NCBI GenBank assembly: GCA_964509765.1
Contig: CAZDYI010000034.1
Coordinates: forward strand, 1-9,214
Direction: 5' to 3'
DNA: 9,214 nt
From: CAZDYI01 sp964509765
GTDB lineage: Bacteria; Pseudomonadota; Gammaproteobacteria; Tethybacterales; Tethybacteraceae
A model generated the notes under the pieces. It was not told where the DNA came from. It made no database searches and was given only the letters and a program-made list of their open reading frames with translations. The position numbers and the translations under genes were made by a program. Shown piece after piece: positions 1 to 6,067 of the stretch. The number at the start of each line of letters is the position of its first letter. The stretch's first letter is position 1.

Positions 1-155
1 GGCGAGGCTTGGTAGAGAGCCATCGCCTGGAATAGAATCGCCGCGCAGACCAGCCGCTTGCCGTTGCGGTCGACTCCGCGCCCGTGAATCCTGTATGCGC
101 CTGCCGCGAACAACAGGACTGAGGCTAGGTGAAGGTATGCCACGGCGCCGGACAC
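1..155 (-). CDS. ypjD: CcsA/YpjD-like inner-membrane protein, N-terminal part
   Basis: Partial gene whose 3' end lies beyond the left edge; 51 residues are visible. Translated from GTG at 155, it begins MSGAVAYLHLASVLLFAAG, a membrane helix (about residues 4-20). A short basic loop (YRIHGRGVDRNGKR) and a second helix (about 35-48, ending FQAMALYQAS) follow. This two-helix start, together with the divergent position next to ffh, matches the YpjD/CcsA-like cytochrome c assembly-type family, which is usually around 260 residues with several membrane helices. An in-frame TAA at 204-206 limits the start to GTG at 155 or GTG at 143; I chose the longer one because it completes the first helix. Neither has a clear Shine-Dalgarno sequence. 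Family role: membrane protein related to cytochrome c biogenesis factors; YpjD itself is poorly characterised. The call rests on a short fragment plus context. Confidence 0.6.
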   Translation of the reverse strand, partial: MSGAVAYLHLASVLLFAAGAYRIHGRGVDRNGKRLVCAAILFQAMALYQAS

Positions 156-169
156 GGAAATTCTGAGAG

Positions 170-1516
170 ATGCTTGAGAACCTGACGGAAGGCTTCGCGG
201 CGATTATAAGTAGGATCAAGGGTCAGAGCCGCCTGACCGAGTCCAACGTCGCGGAGACCTTCGACCTGATCCGCGACACGCTGGTCGACGCGGACGTCTC
301 GCTGTCCGTGGTCGACGACTTCGTCTCGAGCACCCGGGAGAAGGCCCTCGGCCAGAAGGTGCTGCGATCGCTCACCCCGGGCCAGGCCCTGATCAAGCTC
401 GTGAACGACGAGCTCGTCATGCTGATGGGCGCCGAGGCGGCCGGTATGATCGCGCCGGGCGACCAGCCGCGCGCCGTCCTGCTGTGCGGCCTGCAGGGAT
501 CGGGCAAGACCACTACCGCGGCAAAGCTCGCGCTGCGCCTCAAGAAGGCAAAGAGGCGCGTGCTGGCGGCCTCGAGCGACGTGCACAGGCCCGCCGCGAT
601 CGAGCAGCTCCGGATCCTGTGCGAACAGACCGGGGTCGACTTCCACGAGCCCGGGGAGGCGGACTCGTCCGACGCGGTGAGGAGGGCGGTCACCGCGATG
701 GAGAGCGCCGTCCAGACCCTCCACGACTACGTGATCATCGACACAGCCGGCCGCAACGTGATCGACGAGGGGATGATGGACGAGATCCGCTCGGTCTCGC
801 AGAGCGTCTACCCCTCCGAGACGCTCCTTGTCATCGACGCGACACTCGGCCAGGAGGGACTGTCGGTCGCACGGGGCTTCGGGGAGGTCCTTGCCCTGAC
901 CGGGATCTGCCTCTCGAAGCTCGACGGCGACGCGCGCGGCGGGGCCGCGATGTCGGCGAGGGCCGCGCTCGGGATACCGGTCAAGTTCATCGGGACCGGC
1001 GAGCGGGTCGAGGACTTCCAGCAGTTCGACCCCGTCCGGATGGCGTCGCGCATATTCGGCATGGGCGACATCGTCTCGCTCGTCGAGAGCGCGACCGAGG
1101 CCATGGGCCAGAAGAAGGTCGAGAAGCTCGAGCGCAAGCTCCGGAGCAAGAAGTCGCGCGGACTCGAGCTCTCCGACTTCGTCGACCAGCTGCGCCAGGC
1201 CGAGAAGATGGGCGGCCTCGACAAGATGGCCGACCACATGCCGGCCAAGATCTCGCATAGGATCAGGGCGGCAAAGGTCGACCCGCGGATATTCCGGCGG
1301 ACTGAGGCCATCTACCTTTCGATGACGGAGTTCGAGCGCCGCAACCCGCAGGTCCTCAAGGCGTCCCGCAAGGTGCGCGTCGCGAAGGGCGCAGGCGTCG
1401 AGGTCCAGCACGTGAACCAGCTTCTGAAGCAGCACTCCCAGGCGAACAAGATAATGAGGAAGGCCGCCAGGAACCCGGCCGCGGCGATGGGGATGATGAA
1501 GGGCATGCTCCGCTAG
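170..1516 (+). CDS. ffh: Signal recognition particle protein Ffh
   Basis: GTPase subunit of the signal recognition particle. It binds 4.5S RNA and hydrophobic signal sequences on nascent chains and delivers ribosomes to FtsY at the inner membrane. At 448 residues it is near the usual length (about 450). Residues 1-95 form the N domain. The G domain has P-loop GLQGSGKT (107-114), DVHRPAAIEQL (137-147), DTAGR (191-195), SKLD as the G4 motif (249-252; usually TKxD) and DGDARGG (252-258). The Met-rich M domain starts near 311 and ends MGMMKGMLR. Two M-domain oddities: the finger-loop segment (about 350-365) lacks the usual LPGMG-type motif, and the RNA-binding helix reads SRKVRVAKGAG (399-409) where SRKRRIAxGSG is typical. 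The ATG at 170 is preceded only by a weak purine run. The gene starts 14 bases from divergent ypjD and ends directly at the next ATG. The usual neighbour rpsP does not follow. Identity is firm. Confidence 0.97.
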   Translation: MLENLTEGFAAIISRIKGQSRLTESNVAETFDLIRDTLVDADVSLSVVDDFVSSTREKALGQKVLRSLTPGQALIKLVNDELVMLMGAEAAGMIAPGDQPRAVLLCGLQGSGKTTTAAKLALRLKKAKRRVLAASSDVHRPAAIEQLRILCEQTGVDFHEPGEADSSDAVRRAVTAMESAVQTLHDYVIIDTAGRNVIDEGMMDEIRSVSQSVYPSETLLVIDATLGQEGLSVARGFGEVLALTGICLSKLDGDARGGAAMSARAALGIPVKFIGTGERVEDFQQFDPVRMASRIFGMGDIVSLVESATEAMGQKKVEKLERKLRSKKSRGLELSDFVDQLRQAEKMGGLDKMADHMPAKISHRIRAAKVDPRIFRRTEAIYLSMTEFERRNPQVLKASRKVRVAKGAGVEVQHVNQLLKQHSQANKIMRKAARNPAAAMGMMKGMLR

Positions 1517-2440
1517 ATGGCGCAGCCGGCGATCTCCGTATCCAACCTCACGAAGGTCTACGGCGAGAGCCTCAAGGCCCTCGACGACGTCTCGCTTGAG
1601 GTCGAGGAGGGATCGTTCTTCGGCCTGCTCGGGCCCAACGGCGCAGGAAAGACGACGCTGATCTCGGTCCTCGGCGGCCTGTCCGCGCCGACGACGGGCA
1701 ATGCCGCGGTCATGGGCCACGACGTGGTCCGCGACCCGCAGGGGTCCCGGCGCAACATCGGCATCGTCCCGCAGGAGGTGGTGTTCGACCCGTTCTTCAC
1801 CACGCGGCAGTACCTGCTGCAGCAGTCGAGCTACTACGGGATCTACGACAACCACGAGTGGGTCGACAAGCTCATCGACACCATGGGGCTCGGCGACAAG
1901 GCGGACGAGAACACCCGCAAGCTCTCGGGCGGGATGAAGCGCAGGCTGAACGTCGCGATGGCGATGGTCCACAGGCCCAGGGTCGTCGTGCTCGACGAGC
2001 CTACCGCGGGCGTCGACGTCAGCCAGCGCCGCACGCTGTGGTCGTTCATCCGCGACATAAACAAGGACGGGACGACCGTGGTGCTGACCACCCACTACCT
2101 CGAGGAGGCAGAGGAGCTCTGCGAGAGGATCGTCATGCTCGACAGCGGGAAGGTCATCGCCGACCAGAGGACCGCCGACCTGCTCGGCAGCAGCTGGCAC
2201 CACAACAAGTGCATGTACGTGAGGCTCGCCGAGGGCGAGGCCCTGCCCGAGGGCATCGCACAGGAGCACACCGGCGAGCCCGACGGCCAGGGGCGCTACC
2301 ACATCAGCTTCGACGAGTACTCTGAGGTCGAGAGGATCGCCGCGTCGCTCAACAGGGCCGGGGTGACGATCGAGGAGATGGAGATCGCGCCGCCGGACCT
2401 CGAGGACGTCTTCATCTCGATCATGGAGAGCCGCAAGTGA
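1517..2440 (+). CDS. yadG: ABC exporter ATP-binding protein (YadG-like)
   Basis: ATPase subunit of an ABC-2-type exporter; it powers the permease encoded immediately downstream. It has 307 residues, close to E. coli YadG (308). Motifs in order: Walker A GPNGAGKT (39-46), Q-loop PQEVVFDPF (Q86), signature LSGGMKRRL (136-144), Walker B VVVLDEP (156-162), D-loop AGVD, and the H-loop histidine in TTHYLEE (H193). The segment around VFDPFFTTRQYL and YYGI resembles the YadG subfamily. The C-terminal 90 or so residues form a substrate-side accessory region without a recognised motif. All catalytic residues are present. The ATG follows the ffh stop with no spacing, so translation is probably coupled to ffh. 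The stop overlaps the permease GTG by 4 bases (GTGA). Substrate unknown: the YadGH family has no firmly established one that I can name. Confidence 0.93.
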   Translation: MAQPAISVSNLTKVYGESLKALDDVSLEVEEGSFFGLLGPNGAGKTTLISVLGGLSAPTTGNAAVMGHDVVRDPQGSRRNIGIVPQEVVFDPFFTTRQYLLQQSSYYGIYDNHEWVDKLIDTMGLGDKADENTRKLSGGMKRRLNVAMAMVHRPRVVVLDEPTAGVDVSQRRTLWSFIRDINKDGTTVVLTTHYLEEAEELCERIVMLDSGKVIADQRTADLLGSSWHHNKCMYVRLAEGEALPEGIAQEHTGEPDGQGRYHISFDEYSEVERIAASLNRAGVTIEEMEIAPPDLEDVFISIMESRK

Positions 2441-3228
2441 GCCCGCTCATGCCCCGCTTCCTGCAGGGGGTCCTGCCCGGCTTTCCCGGGCTGTTCTACA
2501 AGGAGAACCTGCGCTACCTCAAGGTATCGATCCAGACCATCTTCGGGCCGGTGCTCGCCTCGCTGCTGTTCCTGTTCGTGTTCTCGCACGTGCTCGAGGG
2601 CCGCGCGCAGGCCTTCGAGGGGGTGAGCTACACCTCGTTCCTCGTGCCGGGGCTCGCGGCGATGACGATGCTCCAGCAGTCGTTCGCGAACTCGAGCTCG
2701 AGCCTGATCGTCTCGAAGATGATGGGCAACATCGTCATGATCCTGCTCGCGCCGATCTCGCCGCTGGCGTTCTTCCTGGCCTACATGGTCAGCTCGCTGA
2801 TCCGCGGCCTGATCGTCGCCCTGCTCGTGCTGCTGTGCGGCTCGTTCATCACCGAGCTGCCGGTCGAGCACCCGGGATGGGCGCTCGTTTTCCTGGTCGT
2901 CGGAGGCGTGTTCACGAGCTCGGTCGGGGTCGTCGCCGGGATCTGGGCGGAGAAGTTCGACGAGATCGCCCTGCTCCAGGTGATCATACTCCTGCCGCTG
3001 ACGTTCCTCGCCGGGGTGTTCTACTCGCTCGAGTCGCTGCCGCCGCTGTGGCAGTTCCTGTCGCGGCTCAACCCCTTCACCTACTACATCGACGGCTTCC
3101 GCTACGGATTCGTCGGCGAGTCCGACACCGGCGTGTGGACCTCGCTCGGGATAACCGTCACGTTCGCCCTGCTTACGGCCGTCGTCGGCTACCAGATGAT
3201 CAAGAGGGGCTACAAGCTCAGGAACTGA
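2437..3228 (+). CDS. yadH: ABC-2 type exporter permease (YadH-like)
   Basis: Inner-membrane permease partnered with the preceding ATPase. It has 263 residues (E. coli YadH is 256). An amphipathic N-terminal stretch (YKENLRYLKVSIQTIFGP) precedes about six hydrophobic segments, near 32-50, 68-88, 108-138, 148-170, 178-198 and 236-253. Family hallmarks are FLVPGL (68-73), LAPIS (104-108), LTFLAGVFYSL (188-198), LNPFTYYIDGFRYGF (211-225) and a basic end (KRGYKLRN). The GTG start at 2437 is favoured over ATG 2449: it overlaps the ATPase stop as GTGA and has GGAGAG six bases upstream. The stop shares one base with the bolA ATG (TGATG). A YadGH-type exporter next to ibaG and murA recalls the E. coli mla-ibaG-murA locus, where a different ABC system holds this position. 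Lipid or envelope substrates are therefore possible but unproven. Confidence 0.92.
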   Translation: MSPLMPRFLQGVLPGFPGLFYKENLRYLKVSIQTIFGPVLASLLFLFVFSHVLEGRAQAFEGVSYTSFLVPGLAAMTMLQQSFANSSSSLIVSKMMGNIVMILLAPISPLAFFLAYMVSSLIRGLIVALLVLLCGSFITELPVEHPGWALVFLVVGGVFTSSVGVVAGIWAEKFDEIALLQVIILLPLTFLAGVFYSLESLPPLWQFLSRLNPFTYYIDGFRYGFVGESDTGVWTSLGITVTFALLTAVVGYQMIKRGYKLRN

Positions 3229-3491
3229 TGCCGACCGCAGAGCAGCTCGGCGAGCTGATCGCCGCAGGAATCAAGTGCGAGCGCGTGGACGTACACGGCC
3301 CGGACCAGGTGCACTTCCAGGCGCTGGTCGTGAGCGCCGAGTTCGAGGGCAAGGCGATGGTGAGGCGCCACCAGCTGGTCTACAGGGCCCTCGGCGACAG
3401 GATGGGCGGCGAGGTGCACGCGCTGTCGATGCGCACGCTCACGCCCGCGGAGTGGGAAGGCGAGAAAGGCGGGAATGCCGCTCCTGATTGA
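3228..3491 (+). CDS. ibaG: BolA family protein, IbaG-type
   Basis: Small cytosolic protein of 87 residues, typical for IbaG (about 84-90). BolA-family proteins bind monothiol glutaredoxins and can share a [2Fe-2S] cluster with them; IbaG is linked to acid stress and envelope phenotypes in E. coli. Family features: VHGPDQVHFQ (22-31), FEGKAMVRRHQLVY (39-52) with the conserved histidine H48, and EVHALSMRTLTPAEW (62-76), which closely follows the IbaG pattern IHAxSxxxxTPAEW. ATG 3228 is chosen because AGGA lies four bases upstream, the permease stop overlaps it by one base, and the product then matches family length. The same frame stays open much further upstream, but only as a shadow of the permease. 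The last 17 bases overlap the start of murA. ibaG directly upstream of murA is a conserved gammaproteobacterial pair. Confidence 0.93.
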   Translation: MPTAEQLGELIAAGIKCERVDVHGPDQVHFQALVVSAEFEGKAMVRRHQLVYRALGDRMGGEVHALSMRTLTPAEWEGEKGGNAAPD

Positions 3492-4767
3492 CGGCCCGAC
3501 CCCGCTTGCGGGGTCGATCCCGGTGAGCGGGGCGAAGAACGCGGCCCTGCCGTGCATGTTCGCAACCCTGCTTGCGGACGGGACGGCCGCGCTCGAGAAC
3601 GTCCCGGACGTCGCCGACATCGAAACCGCGGCGAAGGTTCTTTCCGGACTCGGGATGGATGTCGTCCGCGACGGCGGGCGGATCGAGGTCTCGCCCGGCC
3701 CGTCCCCGTCCCACGACGTCCCGCCGGACCTCGCGAGGTCGATGCGCGCGTCGATCCTGGCCCTCGGCCCCCTGCTCGCCCGCCGCGGCGAGGCGACCGT
3801 TCCCCTGCCGGGCGGCTGCGACTTCGGCGAGCGGCCCATCGACATCCACCTCAGGGGGCTCGAGCGGATGGGCGCGAGGATCGAGCTTCGGGACGGCGTC
3901 CTGCATGCGGAAGCCGACGGCCTTGCGGGCGCGGAGCTCGAGCTCGCCTTCCCGACCTTCACCGGAACCGAAAACCTGATGATGGCCGCGACGCTCGCGA
4001 AGGGCACGACCGTGATCAGGAACGCGGGCCGCGAGCCGGAGATCAGCGACCTCGCCCGGATGCTGCGCGCGATGGGCGCGGACATAGAGGGCGACGGCAC
4101 CCCCACGGTCACGGTGCGCGGCGTGGAGTCGCTGTCGGGCTGCGAGCGCCGCGTTATGCCCGACCGCATCGAGGCGTGCACGTACCTCGCCGCGACCGTC
4201 GCTGCCGGCGGCGAGGTGGAGCTCACCGGGACCGGAAAGAACGTCTCGCAGGCGGTCTTTGACCTCCTCTCGGGCAGCGGAGCGGCGATCTCGGACTCCG
4301 GGGACTCGGTCACCGTGTCGATGGCGGAAAGGCCGCGGCCGATGTCGTTCACTACCGAGCCCTACCCCGGCCTGCCGACCGACGTCCAGGCGCAGCTGAT
4401 GGCGGTCAACTGCGTCGCGAGCGGGACCGCAACGATAACCGAGGGGGTCTGGGAGAAGAGGTTCAACACCGCCGTCGAGCTTGCCAAGCTCGGGGCGAGA
4501 GTCGAGGTCGCCGGAAACACCGCGACCGTTACCGGCGTGGACCGGCTCCGCGGCGGCAACGTGTTCGCGACCGACCTGCGCGCGTCGGCCGCGCTCGTGA
4601 TCGCAGGTCTGTGCGCAGAGGGCAGGACGGCGGTCCACGGCGTCGAGCACCTCCGGCGCGGATACGAGGACCTGCCGGGGAAGCTCGGGCGCCTCGGCGC
4701 CCGAGTCAGCGTCGATGACGGCGGGTCAGGAGAGCTGCAGGTAGGCCAGGGCGGCCAAGGCGGCTGA
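3475..4767 (+). CDS. murA: UDP-N-acetylglucosamine 1-carboxyvinyltransferase MurA
   Basis: Cytosolic enzyme that transfers enolpyruvate from phosphoenolpyruvate to UDP-GlcNAc, the first committed step of peptidoglycan synthesis. It has 430 residues (E. coli 419). Visible active-site features: SGAKNAALP with Lys21 and Asn22, the catalytic-loop cysteine in LPGGCDFGER (Cys115, Arg120, the same numbering as E. coli), the catalytic Asp303 in YPGLPTDVQAQ, and Arg395 in HLRRGYE. A cysteine at 115 predicts the fosfomycin-sensitive form. ATG 3475 has a good Shine-Dalgarno sequence (AAAGG, about five bases before) and lies inside the end of ibaG. The C terminus carries about 14 extra Gly/Gln-rich residues (GSGELQVGQGGQGG) beyond the conserved fold. 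They are encoded where murA overlaps the opposing DUF2065-type gene, so they may be a by-product of that overlap. Confidence 0.97.
   Translation: MPLLIDGPTPLAGSIPVSGAKNAALPCMFATLLADGTAALENVPDVADIETAAKVLSGLGMDVVRDGGRIEVSPGPSPSHDVPPDLARSMRASILALGPLLARRGEATVPLPGGCDFGERPIDIHLRGLERMGARIELRDGVLHAEADGLAGAELELAFPTFTGTENLMMAATLAKGTTVIRNAGREPEISDLARMLRAMGADIEGDGTPTVTVRGVESLSGCERRVMPDRIEACTYLAATVAAGGEVELTGTGKNVSQAVFDLLSGSGAAISDSGDSVTVSMAERPRPMSFTTEPYPGLPTDVQAQLMAVNCVASGTATITEGVWEKRFNTAVELAKLGARVEVAGNTATVTGVDRLRGGNVFATDLRASAALVIAGLCAEGRTAVHGVEHLRRGYEDLPGKLGRLGARVSVDDGGSGELQVGQGGQGG
3497..3516. repeat. Perfect inverted repeat with CUUG-type loop at the murA start
   Basis: Arms CGACCCCGC (3497-3505) and GCGGGGTCG (3508-3516) are perfect reverse complements around TT. 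As RNA the top of the stem reads G(CUUG)C, a known stable tetraloop type. It lies within murA codons 8-14 and six bases after the ibaG stop. No T-run follows, so it is not a canonical terminator. Any regulatory role is inference; codon choice in a G+C-rich gene could also produce it. Confidence 0.5.
4684..4705. repeat. Perfect 10-bp-arm inverted repeat near the convergent gene ends
   Basis: Arms CTCGGGCGCC (4684-4693) and GGCGCCCGAG (4696-4705) flank TC with no mismatch. The repeat is inside the last 10% of murA (codons 404-410, LGRLGAR). For minus-strand transcription it sits 20 bases beyond the DUF2065-type stop, where a terminator hairpin would be expected. There is no T-rich tract after it on either strand, so it is not a standard intrinsic terminator. 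It could slow polymerase or protect 3' ends. Confidence 0.45.
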
Positions 4768-5139
4768 CAGCCCGAGGGCGAGCTCGCACAGGCCGAGCGT
4801 CTTGAGCTGCCCCGCGGAGTAGCCTTCGTACAGCTCGCGTACTCCCCTCTTCGCCCCCTCGCCGAGCATGGCCGTCAGGGCACCGTAGACGAACAGCGGC
4901 GTCGCGGCTAGCGGCAGCGCAACAGCCAGCGGACCCTCGTCCGGGGACTGCAGGAACAGCGCCAGGCCCGCGGCGCTTACCAGGACTCCCTTGGCAAACG
5001 TTGCCGTTCCCTGCGGACTGTCCATGCTGGCGGGCTGCCCGAGCAGCCTCAGCGCAACCCGCCTGCTCGCGCGGGGGAACAGGAGCATCGCCAGCCCCTC
5101 GAGGGCGACGTACAAGGCGATGCCGATGAAAAGGAGCAA
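4726..5139 (-). CDS. DUF2065-type (YjeT-like) membrane protein, long form
   Basis: Small integral membrane protein of unknown function, last gene of the minus-strand block after hflC, where E. coli has yjeT (DUF2065). The N-terminal half fits DUF2065: helix LLFIGIALYVALEGLAMLLFP (2-22) with the family's LEGL and L(F/Y)P signature, a basic segment (RASRRVALRLL), then a second helix (FAKGVLVSAAGLALFL, 48-63). Known members are about 60-70 residues; this one has 137, with two further hydrophobic segments (about 71-92 and 113-135) joined by a charged loop (GEGAKRGVRELYEGYSAG). It is thus probably a four-helix protein. An in-frame TAG at 5140-5142 directly precedes the frame, forcing the start to TTG 5139, which completes the first helix; no Shine-Dalgarno sequence is evident. 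The 3' end overlaps the murA 3' end by 42 bases. Membership of the first half is fairly secure; the second half is unrecognised. Confidence 0.75.
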   Translation of the reverse strand: MLLFIGIALYVALEGLAMLLFPRASRRVALRLLGQPASMDSPQGTATFAKGVLVSAAGLALFLQSPDEGPLAVALPLAATPLFVYGALTAMLGEGAKRGVRELYEGYSAGQLKTLGLCELALGLSAALAALAYLQLS

Positions 5140-5152
5140 CTAGGGGCGGGGC

Positions 5153-6067
5153 CTACTGGCCGAAGCCGTCGCCGAAGCCGGCCTCCTCGCCGTAGTCGCC
5201 GAACTGGTCCTTGAAGAACCTGAAGAAGTCCGAGTCCGGGTCGAGGACCATGAAGTCGCTGTCCTCGGCGAACGAGTTCCGGTAGGCCTCGAGGCTGCGG
5301 TGGAAGGCGTAGAACTCGGGGTGCTCGCCGAAGGCCTCGGCGTAGATGCCGGCCGCCTGGGCGTCGCCTTGGCCCTTGATGATCTCGGCCTCGCGCTGCG
5401 CCTCGGCGAGGATGATGGTCCGCTCCTTGTCGGCCTCGGCCATGATCTTCTCCTTCTCGGCGTCGCCGGTCGAGCGGCGCTCGTTGGCGACCCTCCTGCG
5501 CTCCTCGCGCATGTTCCGGAAGACGTTCTCCGAGACCTGCTGCGGGAGCTCGACGCGCTTGATCCGCACGTCGAGGACCTCAATGCCGAGCTCGCTCGCT
5601 GTCTCGGTCGCGCGGTCGCGGAGGATCTCCATGACCGCGTCGCGCTCCTCGGAGACCATGTTGCGCACGGTGCGCTTGCCGATCTCGTCTCGCAGGCTGC
5701 GGTTGATGATCTGCAAGAGCCGCACCTGCGCCTGGCTCTCGTCGCCGCGCACGCTCTGGTAGTAGAGCTCCGGCTGCTGGATGCGCCACTTGATGAAGGA
5801 GTCGACCAGCAGGTTCTCCTTTTCCGTCGTGATGAATCGGTCCGCGTCCTGCGCGTCGATCGTCAGGATCCTCGAGTCGAGGTAGAGCGCCTCCTGCCAG
5901 GGCAGCTTCAGGTACAGGCCCGGCTCCGACTTGACGCTGATGATCTCCCCGAACTGGAGGATGATCGAGTGCTGCCACGGGTAGACCGTGTAGACGCAGC
6001 GGAGCACGACGATCACGAGGGCCGCGATCCCAAACACCCAGGTCATGAGCCGGAGCTGGCCGGGCAT
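5153..6067 (-). CDS. hflC: HflC, SPFH-domain partner of HflK and FtsH
   Basis: Inner-membrane, periplasm-facing subunit of the HflK-HflC complex, which encloses the FtsH protease and modulates membrane-protein degradation. It has 304 residues (E. coli 334). A single N-terminal membrane helix (about 9-28) is followed by the SPFH/band-7 domain (TVYPWQHSIILQFGEI at 27-42, PGLYLKLPW). A long charged coiled coil follows (NMREERRRVANERRSTGDAEKEKI onward) with KGQGDAQAAGIYAEAF, typical of the family. The conserved end VLDPDSDFFRFFK is followed by a short Gly/acidic tail (GDYGEEAGFGDGFGQ), unlike shorter ends in relatives I recall. ATG 6067 shares one base with the hflK stop and has a nearly ideal AGGAGGT nine bases upstream. 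Identity is firm from motifs and the hflX-hflK-hflC order. Confidence 0.96.
   Translation of the reverse strand: MPGQLRLMTWVFGIAALVIVVLRCVYTVYPWQHSIILQFGEIISVKSEPGLYLKLPWQEALYLDSRILTIDAQDADRFITTEKENLLVDSFIKWRIQQPELYYQSVRGDESQAQVRLLQIINRSLRDEIGKRTVRNMVSEERDAVMEILRDRATETASELGIEVLDVRIKRVELPQQVSENVFRNMREERRRVANERRSTGDAEKEKIMAEADKERTIILAEAQREAEIIKGQGDAQAAGIYAEAFGEHPEFYAFHRSLEAYRNSFAEDSDFMVLDPDSDFFRFFKDQFGDYGEEAGFGDGFGQ

Noticed and set aside
60..169. Promoter elements for ffh inside the ypjD start region (TATG-like boxes near 136)
   Set aside because: No paired -35 and -10 boxes with acceptable spacing could be made out.
125..2302. Very long (725-codon) open frame on the minus strand across ffh and the ABC ATPase
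   Set aside because: It lies antisense to two unmistakable genes and has a low-complexity composition rich in Arg, Leu, Val, Asp and His, with no recognisable domain. Long antisense frames are expected in G+C-rich genes.
3439..4650. Overlapping minus-strand open frames of 403 and 380 codons opposite murA
   Set aside because: Both are Arg/Ser/Ala-rich shadows of murA without motifs, and they overlap each other in different frames.
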